In this document: positions 52,399 to 62,100 of the stretch, in pieces
How positions within the stretch are numbered: the stretch's first letter is position 1
Layout of the letters: every line of letters starts with the position of its first letter
Source of the DNA: RPQJ01 sp963726665
GTDB lineage: Bacteria; Pseudomonadota; Gammaproteobacteria; Steroidobacterales; Steroidobacteraceae
DNA: 64,000 nt
Assembly: GCA_963726665.1 (NCBI GenBank)
Contig: CAVSDW010000020.1
Location: 1-64,000, forward strand
Direction: 5' to 3'
Translations under genes and position numbers: made by a program
The notes under the pieces: model-generated
The model's input: the letters and a program-made list of their open reading frames with translations, nothing else
Databases searched by the model: none
Told to the model about the DNA's origin: nothing

Positions 52399-54698
52399 GG
52401 CTTGCGCTCCGGCCAGTTGATGAACATGCAGTGCGCCTCGGTCTCCGGCTTTATGCGGGGTTCGTCGCTCAGCACCTTGAGGTACTCGATCAGCGCGAGG
52501 CGCTCGTGCTCGGTGAAGCGCCGGCAGTATCCAGGCCTGTCCTCGCGCTGCAGGCCGATCACGCCGTTGCCGCATAGGCCATCGTCGAAGGCGTGGCCGC
52601 GGTTCGAGTTGCCGGTGATGCGCGTGTCGTAGCGAAAGGCGCCCGGGAACGGCTGCGTGACGAGGCCGAGGTGCACGGGGTCGTACTCCTTGCGCCCGAG
52701 ATAGAACACGGTGTCGCGCTCGTCCGGCGGCAGCAGCAGCTGGTATAGCGTCGGTACCGAGCCGTTGTGCAGGAACGGCGCGGTCGCCCAGACGCCTTCC
52801 AGCGGCCGAGGCCGGTAATTCTTCAGTGCCATCGGGCGGTCGTGCTCGCCGAAGCCGTTCAGGTCGGCGACCGCATCGGGATTGAGCGCGGTGCGAGTCT
52901 TGAGGTCCCAGATGGGCCTGCCGGACGCATCCTTGTAACTGGCGTAGTTCCTGTAACGCACCTCTCCGCCGATGAAGCGCAACCCCAGAGCGCCCGGAAC
53001 GTGCTGCCAGTCGCTGATGTAGCGAAGGCAGTCCACCTTGAGCGGATCGCAGGCCGGTTCACCCTCGAGGACCGTGACGGCGCGGCCCTCCGGCGTGTCT
53101 TTCAACGCACTCAGGTCATAGGTGTTGTTGATGAAGTTCATGATCGAGGTCGGGTCGGTGCCGACGTAACCGAGGTAGATGTGAGCGACCTGCCACACCT
53201 CGTCGCGCTTGATCTGGTCCCGATACTCGCCGTGCTGCTCGCCCTGGTCGGCCGAGTACTTCGCGATGCTCACAGCGTTCTCAGGAAGACTGGTCTGCCC
53301 CGGCCGGCCCATCCAGGGACCGTGGCAGGTGGTGCACGTGGATGGGCGTGCCGGAACGATGTCCTCCTTCTTCGTGCCCGCCGCGATCAGCTGGTCGGCT
53401 TTCTCCCAGTCGAAGCGGAACGGGCCATGGCAGGTCCGGCAGGTCTTGTCGAACAGCGCCTCGCCTTCGGCAGCGAGCGCCGGGTCCGGCGCGCCGAACA
53501 ATTCCTCGGGCCAGCGCGGGGCCTTCAGGTGCTGCAGCACCGTCTCGATGCAGTGCATGTCGGACAGCATGGCCGAAGACTCGAACAGGTGTGCCTTGTC
53601 CTTGAGCTCGAGACGCGCCCTTACGCCCAGCGACTCGTTGACGTTGCGCGCCATGGCCTGCTTCACCGAGCCGGTCCACTGCACCCAGTCGAACTGCCAG
53701 ATGTCCCAGAGGTGCGGGTAGTTCACCGGCGCATTGCCCTTGCGGTAGTTGGAGTGGTCGAGGTAGTCCGCAAACACCGTGTTGGCGATGCGACCCAGCC
53801 CGTCGGTGCGGCCGTAGCCTTCTTCGGTGGGGTAGATCGAGGGCCTGTTGTACCAGGCGTAGACCACGGCCTCGTGCAGGCTCTGCCGTATCGCAGAGCG
53901 CAATTCGGCGCGGGCCGCACTGCGCTTTGCTGCAGGCACTGCGGCCAGCACCTTGTCGGCGAAGCGCTGGAACTTGAACGGGTTGATCCAGGTCGTGAAC
54001 AGGCTCGCGACGGACATCGTGATGAACTGCGAGGGTGAGCTCGAGGTGAGCGCGTGCCCGCCCGAACCGCCGTCGATCTGCAGCGCCGTGCCTCGATAGG
54101 TGAGTTGCGAGGAATGGCAGGCCGCACAGCTCACGTCCAGGACTTTCTGGCCCGACTGGTCCCAGTGCCAGGTGAGCCCGATCGGCAGGTCTGCGGGGTT
54201 GTTCGCGTTGGGCAGCAACGCGCCGTCGTAGATGTAGCCGATGCTTTCCATGTAGTCGCGGGTCAGCAGCTTCTTCCGGCCGACCGGGCGTTCGAGGTTC
54301 GCAACCCAGTCGTAACGCAGGCCGAAGAAGGTCGTTCCCTGCGGCATGCGGTAGTAGACCTGCCGGTAGTCCTCGCACCAGCCCTGGTAGGACGTGTCGG
54401 GGTCGCGCGTCTTGTTCTTGTCGAAGGCTGCCGCCGGCATGGTGGAGCGGATGGTCGCGTCGACCGGGGGGCGGTCCTTGCAGGCGCCGGGTTCAGGATC
54501 CAGGTACACGACGCGGTCGATGGGGCGGTACGGCGGAATGTCGGGCTTGACCGACACGTACCAGAGGAATCCGAATCCCAGCAGGGGCAGGAGCAGCACG
54601 ACGATGCAGAGGCCGAGGAATACCTTTCTCCACGGCACCGCGCGCAGTGCATCCCTGATCCGGTGGAGCAGGTGCAGGATCCGGTTCAGCAGGTACAT
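52395..54698 (-). CDS. Membrane-anchored multihaem cytochrome c, peroxidase/RoxA-like
   Basis: 767 residues. N-terminal membrane helix (KVFLGLCIVVLLLPLLGFGF) anchors it facing the periplasm. Three CxxCH sites: CAACH near residue 189, CRTCH near 419, CTTCH near 452. The size and the sites in the order one, then two close together, resemble di-haem peroxidases or the rubber oxygenase RoxA/LcpA neighbourhood, with an additional site. C-terminal WATAPFLHNGSVPTLYQLLL is the di-haem peroxidase signature. It is coupled to the catalase-like gene, consistent with peroxide or lipid-peroxide chemistry. Start ATG 54698. Confidence 0.8.
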   Translation of the reverse strand: MYLLNRILHLLHRIRDALRAVPWRKVFLGLCIVVLLLPLLGFGFLWYVSVKPDIPPYRPIDRVVYLDPEPGACKDRPPVDATIRSTMPAAAFDKNKTRDPDTSYQGWCEDYRQVYYRMPQGTTFFGLRYDWVANLERPVGRKKLLTRDYMESIGYIYDGALLPNANNPADLPIGLTWHWDQSGQKVLDVSCAACHSSQLTYRGTALQIDGGSGGHALTSSSPSQFITMSVASLFTTWINPFKFQRFADKVLAAVPAAKRSAARAELRSAIRQSLHEAVVYAWYNRPSIYPTEEGYGRTDGLGRIANTVFADYLDHSNYRKGNAPVNYPHLWDIWQFDWVQWTGSVKQAMARNVNESLGVRARLELKDKAHLFESSAMLSDMHCIETVLQHLKAPRWPEELFGAPDPALAAEGEALFDKTCRTCHGPFRFDWEKADQLIAAGTKKEDIVPARPSTCTTCHGPWMGRPGQTSLPENAVSIAKYSADQGEQHGEYRDQIKRDEVWQVAHIYLGYVGTDPTSIMNFINNTYDLSALKDTPEGRAVTVLEGEPACDPLKVDCLRYISDWQHVPGALGLRFIGGEVRYRNYASYKDASGRPIWDLKTRTALNPDAVADLNGFGEHDRPMALKNYRPRPLEGVWATAPFLHNGSVPTLYQLLLPPDERDTVFYLGRKEYDPVHLGLVTQPFPGAFRYDTRITGNSNRGHAFDDGLCGNGVIGLQREDRPGYCRRFTEHERLALIEYLKVLSDEPRIKPETEAHCMFINWPERKP

Positions 54699-54707
54699 GG
54701 GCTTGCC

Positions 54708-55742
54708 TCAGCAGTTGTAGTTGAGCCGGAGCCCGGGAATCCGCGACGGCATGCTGATCAGCTGGCCCGTGCCGCCGCAGGTGATGTAAGCCGTCTTCAG
54801 GTCCTTGCCGCCGAAACAGATGTTCGAAGGCAGCGGCACCGGCGAATGATCGAGCGGGATCTCGATCCAGTCGAGGATCTCCCCCTCCGGGGAGACCACC
54901 GTGATCCCGCCGTTGACCGTCGGGTCGGCGCCCTGCGGGATCATCGTGGCCACGTAGAGGTTTCCCTGTTCGTCCACGGCCATCGAGTCGAGCACGCTGC
55001 AGCCGGCAAACGCGCCCGTCACGAGGTAAGAGCCGTCGAGCGTCCTCGGGTTCGGCTTGAAGGTGCCACCGGGGCCGACCTCGTACTTGAGCACGCGGCG
55101 CTCGAAGCTGAGCGCCACGTACAGCCACTTTCCGTCGGGCGACAGCGCGATGCCGTTCGGTGCGTTGAGCGGGAAGATGGCCTGGCGCATCGTGCTCCCG
55201 TCGGGCGACACGTAATACACGCCGGTGATGTCTCGATCCGTCGGCCGCTGCTTTCCCCAGTCCGTAAACCAGCAGCCACCGTCCTTGTCGAACACCAGGT
55301 CGTCCGGGCCGCGGAGCGGGAAGGGCGGGTCGTAGCTCTTCGGAAACCCCGGCGGGAAGGCGGGCGGGATCGCGGTTCCCGCAAAGAGGTCCGTGACCTG
55401 GCCGCTCTTCAGGTCGACCTTCTGCAGCTTGCCGCCCGTGTAGTCCGCGGGCTGCGTGCTGCTGATCACGAGCGGCGAGTCGTTCGCCCGTGGAATCGTT
55501 ATCCAGTCGAAGCCGCCGTCGTTGCAGATGTAGGCCGCGCCGCCCGGGCCGATGGCGGTACCGTTCGGGCCGCCCGGGATGGAGGCCACGACCTTGCGCG
55601 AGCCGTCGCTCGCAATCCGGCTCAGGCACTGCGCCTTGATCTCGACCAGCAGCACGCTGCCGTCGCTGCACCAGACCGGGCCCTCCGGATAACCGAGGCC
55701 CGTCGCGATCACGCGGGTGTTCCTGTTGTCGAGGTAGGCCAA
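54708..55742 (-). CDS. SMP-30/gluconolactonase-like beta-propeller protein
   Basis: 344 residues. Six-blade propeller marks: GLGYPEGPVWCSDGSVLLVE (metal Glu), ASIPGGPNGTAIGPGGAAYI (Asn), LNAPNGIALSPDGKWLYVAL (Asn) and CSVLDSMAVDEQGNLYVATM (Asp), the calcium or zinc site of SMP-30-type lactonases. No signal peptide is visible. TTG 55742 is chosen because GGGAG lies eight bases upstream and no nearer ATG is in frame. It is nine bases before the cytochrome gene, and may open lactones or act on peroxide-pathway products. Confidence 0.8.
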   Translation of the reverse strand: MAYLDNRNTRVIATGLGYPEGPVWCSDGSVLLVEIKAQCLSRIASDGSRKVVASIPGGPNGTAIGPGGAAYICNDGGFDWITIPRANDSPLVISSTQPADYTGGKLQKVDLKSGQVTDLFAGTAIPPAFPPGFPKSYDPPFPLRGPDDLVFDKDGGCWFTDWGKQRPTDRDITGVYYVSPDGSTMRQAIFPLNAPNGIALSPDGKWLYVALSFERRVLKYEVGPGGTFKPNPRTLDGSYLVTGAFAGCSVLDSMAVDEQGNLYVATMIPQGADPTVNGGITVVSPEGEILDWIEIPLDHSPVPLPSNICFGGKDLKTAYITCGGTGQLISMPSRIPGLRLNYNC

Positions 55743-55798
55743 TCTTCTTCTCCCTGTTGTTCTTGTGCTGCGAAATGGCGCCCGCAAGGCGCGGATGC

Positions 55799-57265
55799 CT
55801 ACGAAGGGGGGTGGGCCGGCGCGGCGGCGAGGCCCGACTCGAGCAGCCCGCGCACGAAAGGTGCCGACAGCACCGGGCTGCGCGTGATGCGGTTGACGTT
55901 GTCCACGAAGAGTGCGGTATTGAGATACGGATTCCCGGCCGCGGCCGCCGCGACGTCGCGACGCGCGGCCTCGAGATCGCCGAGCATGCAGTGGGCATTG
56001 GCCAGCATGTAGTGGTTGTGCACCCAGCCCGGCTGCCCGCGCAGGCTGCGGTTGCAGAGCTCGACGGAGGCCGCATAGTTGCCGAGGCACTGCTCGGCGA
56101 TGGCCATGAAGAAGCACCAGTAGGGCACCGAGGGGTGCTTCGGCGCGATGGCGAAGTTCTCCTCGAGCAGTTGCTTCGCCTCGCATGCACCGGCCGCGCC
56201 ACGCATGAACGCCAGCGTCATGGCGAGGTAACCGCGGCTGATGAGGTTCAGCGGCGCGAGCTCGATGGCGTGGCGCAGCGCCGCGATGGCCCGTTCGCTC
56301 TCGCCGAGGTTCTGCCACACGACCCCCGCGTTCTCCAGCACGTCGATGTCGTTGGGCGCCAGGCGGTAGGCCGTGTCTATCATCGCGGCCGCCTCGGCCG
56401 CGACCGCATCGTAGTCGGCGCAGATGCGCGTCGTGAGCTGCTGGGCGAGCAGCATCGCGAGCGCGGCCCGCGGGGCCGCGTACTCCGGCGCGAGCTCGAT
56501 GGCGCGGTGCAGGCACGCGGTCGCCTGCATCATGCCCTCGATCGTGAAGTTCGCGAGCCAGAAGTGGTAGGCCTTCTGCAGCAGGCCCCAGGCGTCCAGG
56601 TATTCGTCGGGGGTCTTGCGGGCGATGATCGTCTCCGCAAGCCGGACCTGCCCGAGCGTCGCGCCGACGATCGAGCGGGCGATCTCGTGCTGAACCTCGA
56701 AGAGGTCCTCCAGCTTCCGGTCGTAGGTGTGCGTCCAGATGTCCGACTCGCTGCGGGTGTCGATCAGGCGGGCGATGACCCTGATCCGGTCGTTCGACCG
56801 CATGAGGCTGCCGGCGAGCGCGAAGCTCGAGTTGAACTGCTCCGCCGCCTGGTGCACGGCCTTGTCGTCGCTGCCCCACTGGAAGGTGGTGTTGCGCGAG
56901 CTGACCCGGATGTCCGGGACCGGGGCCAGCAGCCCGATGATCTCCGACGCGATGCCGGAGGCGAGGAACTGGTCGTCCTCGTTCTTCGAGAGCGTCTCGA
57001 AGCGCAGCACCACGAGCGAGACGTGATCGTCGTGGATGGAAAGGTGGCGCCTCGGGCCCGCCGGGGCGGTGGTGGTGGCCGCCTTGGACTCGGGCTCGGC
57101 CGATGCCGCGCCGGAGGCCTTGCGCGCGGCGGCGCCTGAGACGCGGCCGGATGACAGGACAGTGCGCACCACGCCGTAGCAGACGCCCAGCAGAGCGACC
57201 AACGCCGTCATCGACGAGAACAACGACTCGTGCGTTTCCAGCCAGTGCGCGATGAAATCCAGCAT
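55799..57265 (-). CDS. Membrane TolB-like/TPR protein
   Basis: 488 residues. One membrane helix (SSMTALVALLGVCYGVVRTV), then a TolB-like domain (DDHVSLVVLRFETLSKNEDD, FALAGSLMRSNDRIRVIARL, WTHTYDRKLEDLFEVQHEIA) and TPR-like helices from residue 230 to the end (AYHFWLANFTIEGMMQATAC, ENAGVVWQNLGESERAIAAL). Related to the two proteins at 27-31 kb. First gene of the cluster; its stop lies 57 bases before the SMP-30 start. Possibly a regulatory sensor of the cluster. Confidence 0.7.
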   Translation of the reverse strand: MLDFIAHWLETHESLFSSMTALVALLGVCYGVVRTVLSSGRVSGAAARKASGAASAEPESKAATTTAPAGPRRHLSIHDDHVSLVVLRFETLSKNEDDQFLASGIASEIIGLLAPVPDIRVSSRNTTFQWGSDDKAVHQAAEQFNSSFALAGSLMRSNDRIRVIARLIDTRSESDIWTHTYDRKLEDLFEVQHEIARSIVGATLGQVRLAETIIARKTPDEYLDAWGLLQKAYHFWLANFTIEGMMQATACLHRAIELAPEYAAPRAALAMLLAQQLTTRICADYDAVAAEAAAMIDTAYRLAPNDIDVLENAGVVWQNLGESERAIAALRHAIELAPLNLISRGYLAMTLAFMRGAAGACEAKQLLEENFAIAPKHPSVPYWCFFMAIAEQCLGNYAASVELCNRSLRGQPGWVHNHYMLANAHCMLGDLEAARRDVAAAAAGNPYLNTALFVDNVNRITRSPVLSAPFVRGLLESGLAAAPAHPPS

Positions 57266-57395
57266 TGGTGGGTCTGTCAGCCCCGCGAACAGTCCGAGAG
57301 GTTACATCCGGGCCGGGGCCGCGCACCAGTCACGGGCCGCCCGGGTCCGGGATCTCGCCCGGGCGGGCGGACGCCGGGCGCGAGGTCTCGACGCC

Positions 57396-58824
57396 TCATT
57401 GTGATTGTGCAGCGTAGACCTTCACGAGGTCGTACAGGAAGTCGCGCCCGTCGTAGAGCGACTGCACCCGGATCCGCTCGTTCAGGCCATGGATGCCGCC
57501 GAGGTCCGGGTCGAAGAACAGCACGCCGATGCCGTAGGTGGGAATCCCGGCCGCGCCGAGGAACTGGCCGTCCGTCGCGCCGGCCTGGAAGAGCGGCAAC
57601 AGCGGTACGCCGGGGTAGATGCGGGCCGCGACCTGCTCGATCGGCTTCATGATCTCCGGCGTGAGCGGGGGCGCCTTCGCCTGCGGCCCGCGGGTCTCGA
57701 GCGTCGTGACTTCGATCGCCGGGTCGGCGACCACGCGCGAGAGCGTCTGCCTCACGTCCTCGAAGGTCTCGACCGGGTAGATGCGGCAGTTGACGTTGGC
57801 GCGGGCGCGTTGCGGAAGCGCATTCGTCGCGTGGCCGGCCTCCATCATCGTCGCGACGCAGGTCGTGCGCAGCATCGCGTTCCAGGTCGGGTCCTGCGTG
57901 ACGGCCGCGACTGCCTTGGCGTCGGTGGGGTCCTTCACCAGTGCGCGCATCGCGGTGCCCGTGTCGCCGCCCTTGAGGTCCGCCATGCGCGTGAAGTACT
58001 CGCGGGTCGCGTCGTTCAGGTGGATCGGGAACTCGTACTGGCTGAGACGCGTCAGGCCCGCCGCGAGACGATAGATCGCGTTGTCCTTGACGGGGCGCGA
58101 GCTGTGGCCGCCCGGGTTGCGTACTTCCAGCCGGTAGTTCTGGCTCGCCTTCTCACCGGCCTGCACCGTGATCATGATGCGCCGGCCCTGGTCGTCGAGC
58201 GTGCCCCAGGCGCCTTCGTTCAGCGCGAAGGCCGCGTCGATCAGCTCGCGCTGGTGCGTCGTGAGGTACTCGGCACCGTTGAAGGCGCCGCTCGTCTCTT
58301 CGCCGCAGGTGAGCGCCATCTTCACGGTGCGCCGCGGCTTGTAGCCGTCCTGCAGGAAGCGCACCAGCGTGTCGGTCCAGATCGAGGCCATGGCCTTGTC
58401 GTCAGCGACGCCGCGTGCGTAGAAGTAGCCGTTCTCTTCCACCAGCGTGAACGGGTCCCGGGTCCAGTCCTCGCGCTTCGCTTCCACGACGTCGATGTGC
58501 GCGAGCAGCAGCATCGGCTTCGCCGCCGGATCACTGCCCGGGAGCACGGCGACCAGGCCGCCTTCCTTCGGGTGCTCGGGCACCGCGAACAGATGTATGT
58601 CCTGCTCCGGCATCCCCGCCTTGCGCAGCCGCGCGGCCATCTTCCCGGCGGCCTCGGTGCAGCTGCCGGCGGAGAGCGTGGTGTTGGTCTCGACGAGCTC
58701 GCGGAAGAGTTCGCGGTAGGCGACCTGGTCCGGGCGAAGCGCGTCGGCAGCGGTGGCCGGCATTGCGGCGGCGGTCAGCAGGGCCGTGCAGGCGATGGTG
58801 GCCGGGATTCGTAGGTTTCGTCAC
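57396..58824 (-). CDS. Exported M20-family zinc peptidase, one frame break in signal region
   Basis: About 475 residues. GTG 58824 starts MTKPT in one frame; after a slip near 58810 the frame IPATIACTALLTAAAMPATA is a signal peptide. Zinc ligands: LLAHIDVVE (His), RGVADDKAMASIW (Asp), TCGEETSGAFNG (catalytic and metal Glu), LNEGAWGTLDDQG (Asp/Glu) and GGIHGLNERIRVQS (His), typical of M20. The dimerisation domain is in the middle (VRNPGGHSSRPVKDNAIYRL). Expected to hydrolyse dipeptides or N-acyl amino acids in the periplasm. Confidence 0.85.
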
Positions 58825-59128
58825 GGTGTGTCCTCGGAAGCGGTCGCGTGGGCTCGGGCCGGCATCGTAGCAGGGCCCGGAAATATCGACGGTCGGCCCG
58901 AATCATGTCATCCAGCCGTCACAAATTGTCAATAAAATAATTACAGTCGCGCGGCTGTACGCCTACTGCCTGCGGTTGGTTTCCAAGGTAAATGGATGGA
59001 CCTGCGCCGAACGTTGTAAACTCGCGTCCGCAAAGACAAATAAGACGTAATCGCGATAATCGGGTAACAGAGCCCGGCGCAGGTTTCGCGGGGGAATACC
59101 AACAAGTCTGAATTGGGAAGGGAACTCG
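58825..59128. promoter_or_regulatory. AT-richer divergent promoter region
   Basis: 300 bases between the M20 gene (minus) and the giant exported protein (plus), the most AT-rich stretch in this part (58915-58945, with TTGTCAATAAAATAATTACA). Both promoters should be here; no box pair is convincing. GGAAGGG lies ahead of ATG 59129. Confidence 0.45.
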
Positions 59129-62100
59129 ATGCGATCGCCTCCTCGGAAGTTACGGATTGCTATCCTGGGCGCGAGTTTCTGCGCCTTCACCTGCGTGACC
59201 GCTGTCGCGCAGACTGCCTCTGGGATTCCCGGGCCCAACGTCAACATCATCGGGCCGACGGCCAGCCCGGACGAGATTCCGGACAAGACGTTCAAGCAGC
59301 AGAACGAGCCGTCCTGCGCGGTACAGCCCTCGAACCCGCAGAACGTCTTCTGCGGCTACAACGACTATCGCGGCGTGGACATCTCCACCATCGGCGATGC
59401 GTGGATCGGCGCCAGCATGTCGCGCAACGGCGGCGAGACGTGGATCAGCCGGCTCGTGCCCGGCTTCCCCGGCAGCCCGGGCACCCTGAACGAGGCATTC
59501 GCCGCCGACGCAACAGTGGCCGCAGTGCCCGGCATGGCGCTGCTCGGCTTCATCGCCGCGGGCCGCGACTCGAACAGCCCCGGCGGCATGTACCTGCAGC
59601 TCTGGCCCGAGGAAAACAAGGAAGACGGTGCGCCGTGGTCCTATCTCACCACGGTGCCGGTGTTCGGTGGCACGTCCGGCCAGTTCGTGGACAAGCCGGC
59701 AATGCTGGTGACGCTGAGCGGCGGCGCTGTCGCGCCGACGACGTTGCCGGGCGGAACGACCCTCAATCTCGCCCCGGCGGTCATCCACGTCGCTTACGCG
59801 AACTTTTCCGGCAACGACTCGAACGACTCCGCGTCGATCTACTACGTCAAGTCCACGGACTACGGTAAGACCTGGAGCAACAAGAACAAGCTGAGCGAGA
59901 GCGTCGCGCTCAACCAGGGCGTCGCCCTTGCCGCGAATGCGGATACCGTGCTTGCCGTCTGGCGGCAGTTCGACAAGAACAACAACCAGGCCGACAGCTT
60001 TGCGTACTCGCTATCGACGAACGGTGGCGACAACTGGTCCAAGCCCGCGACCGTGCCGCTGCCGGCGAGCCAGATCTGCACCTTCGACCAGCCGACGCAA
60101 TTGCCGGAGGGCAACTACGCGTTCCGCACCAAGGCGCTGCCGAGCCTGGTCAGTGACGGCCGGCGTTTCTACCTGATCTGGGCTCGCCGCACGCTCGACG
60201 AGTTCGGCAATCCGAGCTGCACGCGCGGCCGGTCCCGCATCGCGTACCTGACCACGGACGGCACGACCTGGGATACGACGATCGGCCTCGTCGACCCTAA
60301 ACAGTCGACCGATGCGACCGATGTGCTTTCGCACCAGTTCATGCCCGCGGCGTTCTCGGCGGGCGGGGTGGTCGAGGTGTCGTGGTACGACACGCGCGAT
60401 GACCAGTTCTACAAGGACGGCTCGCCCCTTTACAGCCCATACATCGTGGATGAGCCGAGCGGCGGCGCGGTCAACCGCCGCCACACCGCGGACGTGTATC
60501 ACGCGCAGATCACCGGCGGCACGGCCTCGGGCCCCGGCTCGCCGCAGGGCTCCGTGAAGGTCTCGCAGTACGCCGTCGGTAACGGTGGCGACGATTTCCC
60601 CGCGAGCGGAGCAAATGACGGCCAGCAGCTCGAGTTCAATTACGTCAACGGCCGCTTGTTCAAGCAGGCGACCAAGCCGTTCCTCGGTGACTACAACGCG
60701 GTTGCCGCGCCGGCGTTCCGCCTGAGCCAGCGCGGGGCCTGGGTGTCGAACCAGGGCGCGCTTGGCAGCGATCCGGGTCCCAAGGACCCGACGTTCCAGA
60801 CGTTCTGGGCCGACAACCGCGACGTGCGCAGCAACGTCTTCACTCAGACGGCGTGCGCAGCCGGCGCAGCGCCCGGGTCGCCGGGGTGTCCTGGATCGTC
60901 GGAGTACACGCCGGCCAATGCCGACGAGCCCGTATTCCTCGGTGAGACGGGGTCGAATTCCACCGGACAGTGCGTGCGTGACTTCGGCAGCTTCCCGGCC
61001 TTCGATCCGACGTCCTGCCCTCCGCCTCAAGCGGATGACCCCAACACTCCGCAAGATGAGAGCGAGACACCAGAAGAGGCGCTGGACAAGTGTTACGCAC
61101 GGTACGTGGCCGACTACGAGGTGTACCTGGCGGGCCTGAAATGGTCTGGCGTCAAACAGGAATCTCTCAAGGCGCTGTCGCGCAACCAGAACGTCTACTC
61201 GTCGGTCATCAAGCCGGGCGTGGTCTTCGGGACCGCCTCGGCGACCAAGCCGACCGACATCCAGCGTGCGTTCGTGGTGTTCGTGCGGAACGACAAGTCT
61301 GTCGCGCAGACGCTCACGCTCGACGCGTCGACGTACCCGCTCGGCGCTGCGGGCATCGTGTCGTTTACGCAGTCGCTCGACGCGCCGCCGGCGCCTTCCT
61401 TGACGGTGCAGGTGCCCGCGGGATCGACCGCCGCGCGCACGGTGTTCGTCACCTCGGCCACCCAGGCGCTTGTCAAAGTCTTCGAAGGCAGCCAATTGCT
61501 TGCCAGCGTCGTGCTGAACGGCAATCCGGGCGCCGGCGTGCTCAGCAATCCGGACTGCAGCGGAAAATCCTGCGACGGGACGAGCGTCGTCGCCTACGAA
61601 GGGCACAACCCGGACCTCATTGCGCAGGCGTATTCCGTACAGTTCCCTTCCTACCGCAATCCCAGCCTGCGCAATCCGAGCCTTCGCAACTCGGTGTACG
61701 AGGCCCCGTCGCTGCGCAACCAGACGGTGGAGTTCCCGAGCCTGCGCAACCCGAGCCTTCGCAACAGCCCGCTCACTGACACCGCGGCGCAGGGGCAGAC
61801 CTACACGGATTTCGTCTACGACGTCGCCAATACGGGCAACACGACGTCCGCATACACCTTGAAGCCGCTGATCACCGGCCCGCTGACGGACGCCGACGGC
61901 AATCCGCTCAGCCCGGAATTGATCGTGTCGCGTATCTACCAGGAAGAGACCGCGCAGAATTGCGAGACCGTTGCCATCGGTCGCCAGCAGGTGATCGCCG
62001 ACATCGGCGACCCGGACGTCGCGGCTGCGCCCCCGGGGGACCAGGACAATAACCCGTCGACCCCGGAAAATCCGAGCCAGGACCAGGAGGGCTACGATCC

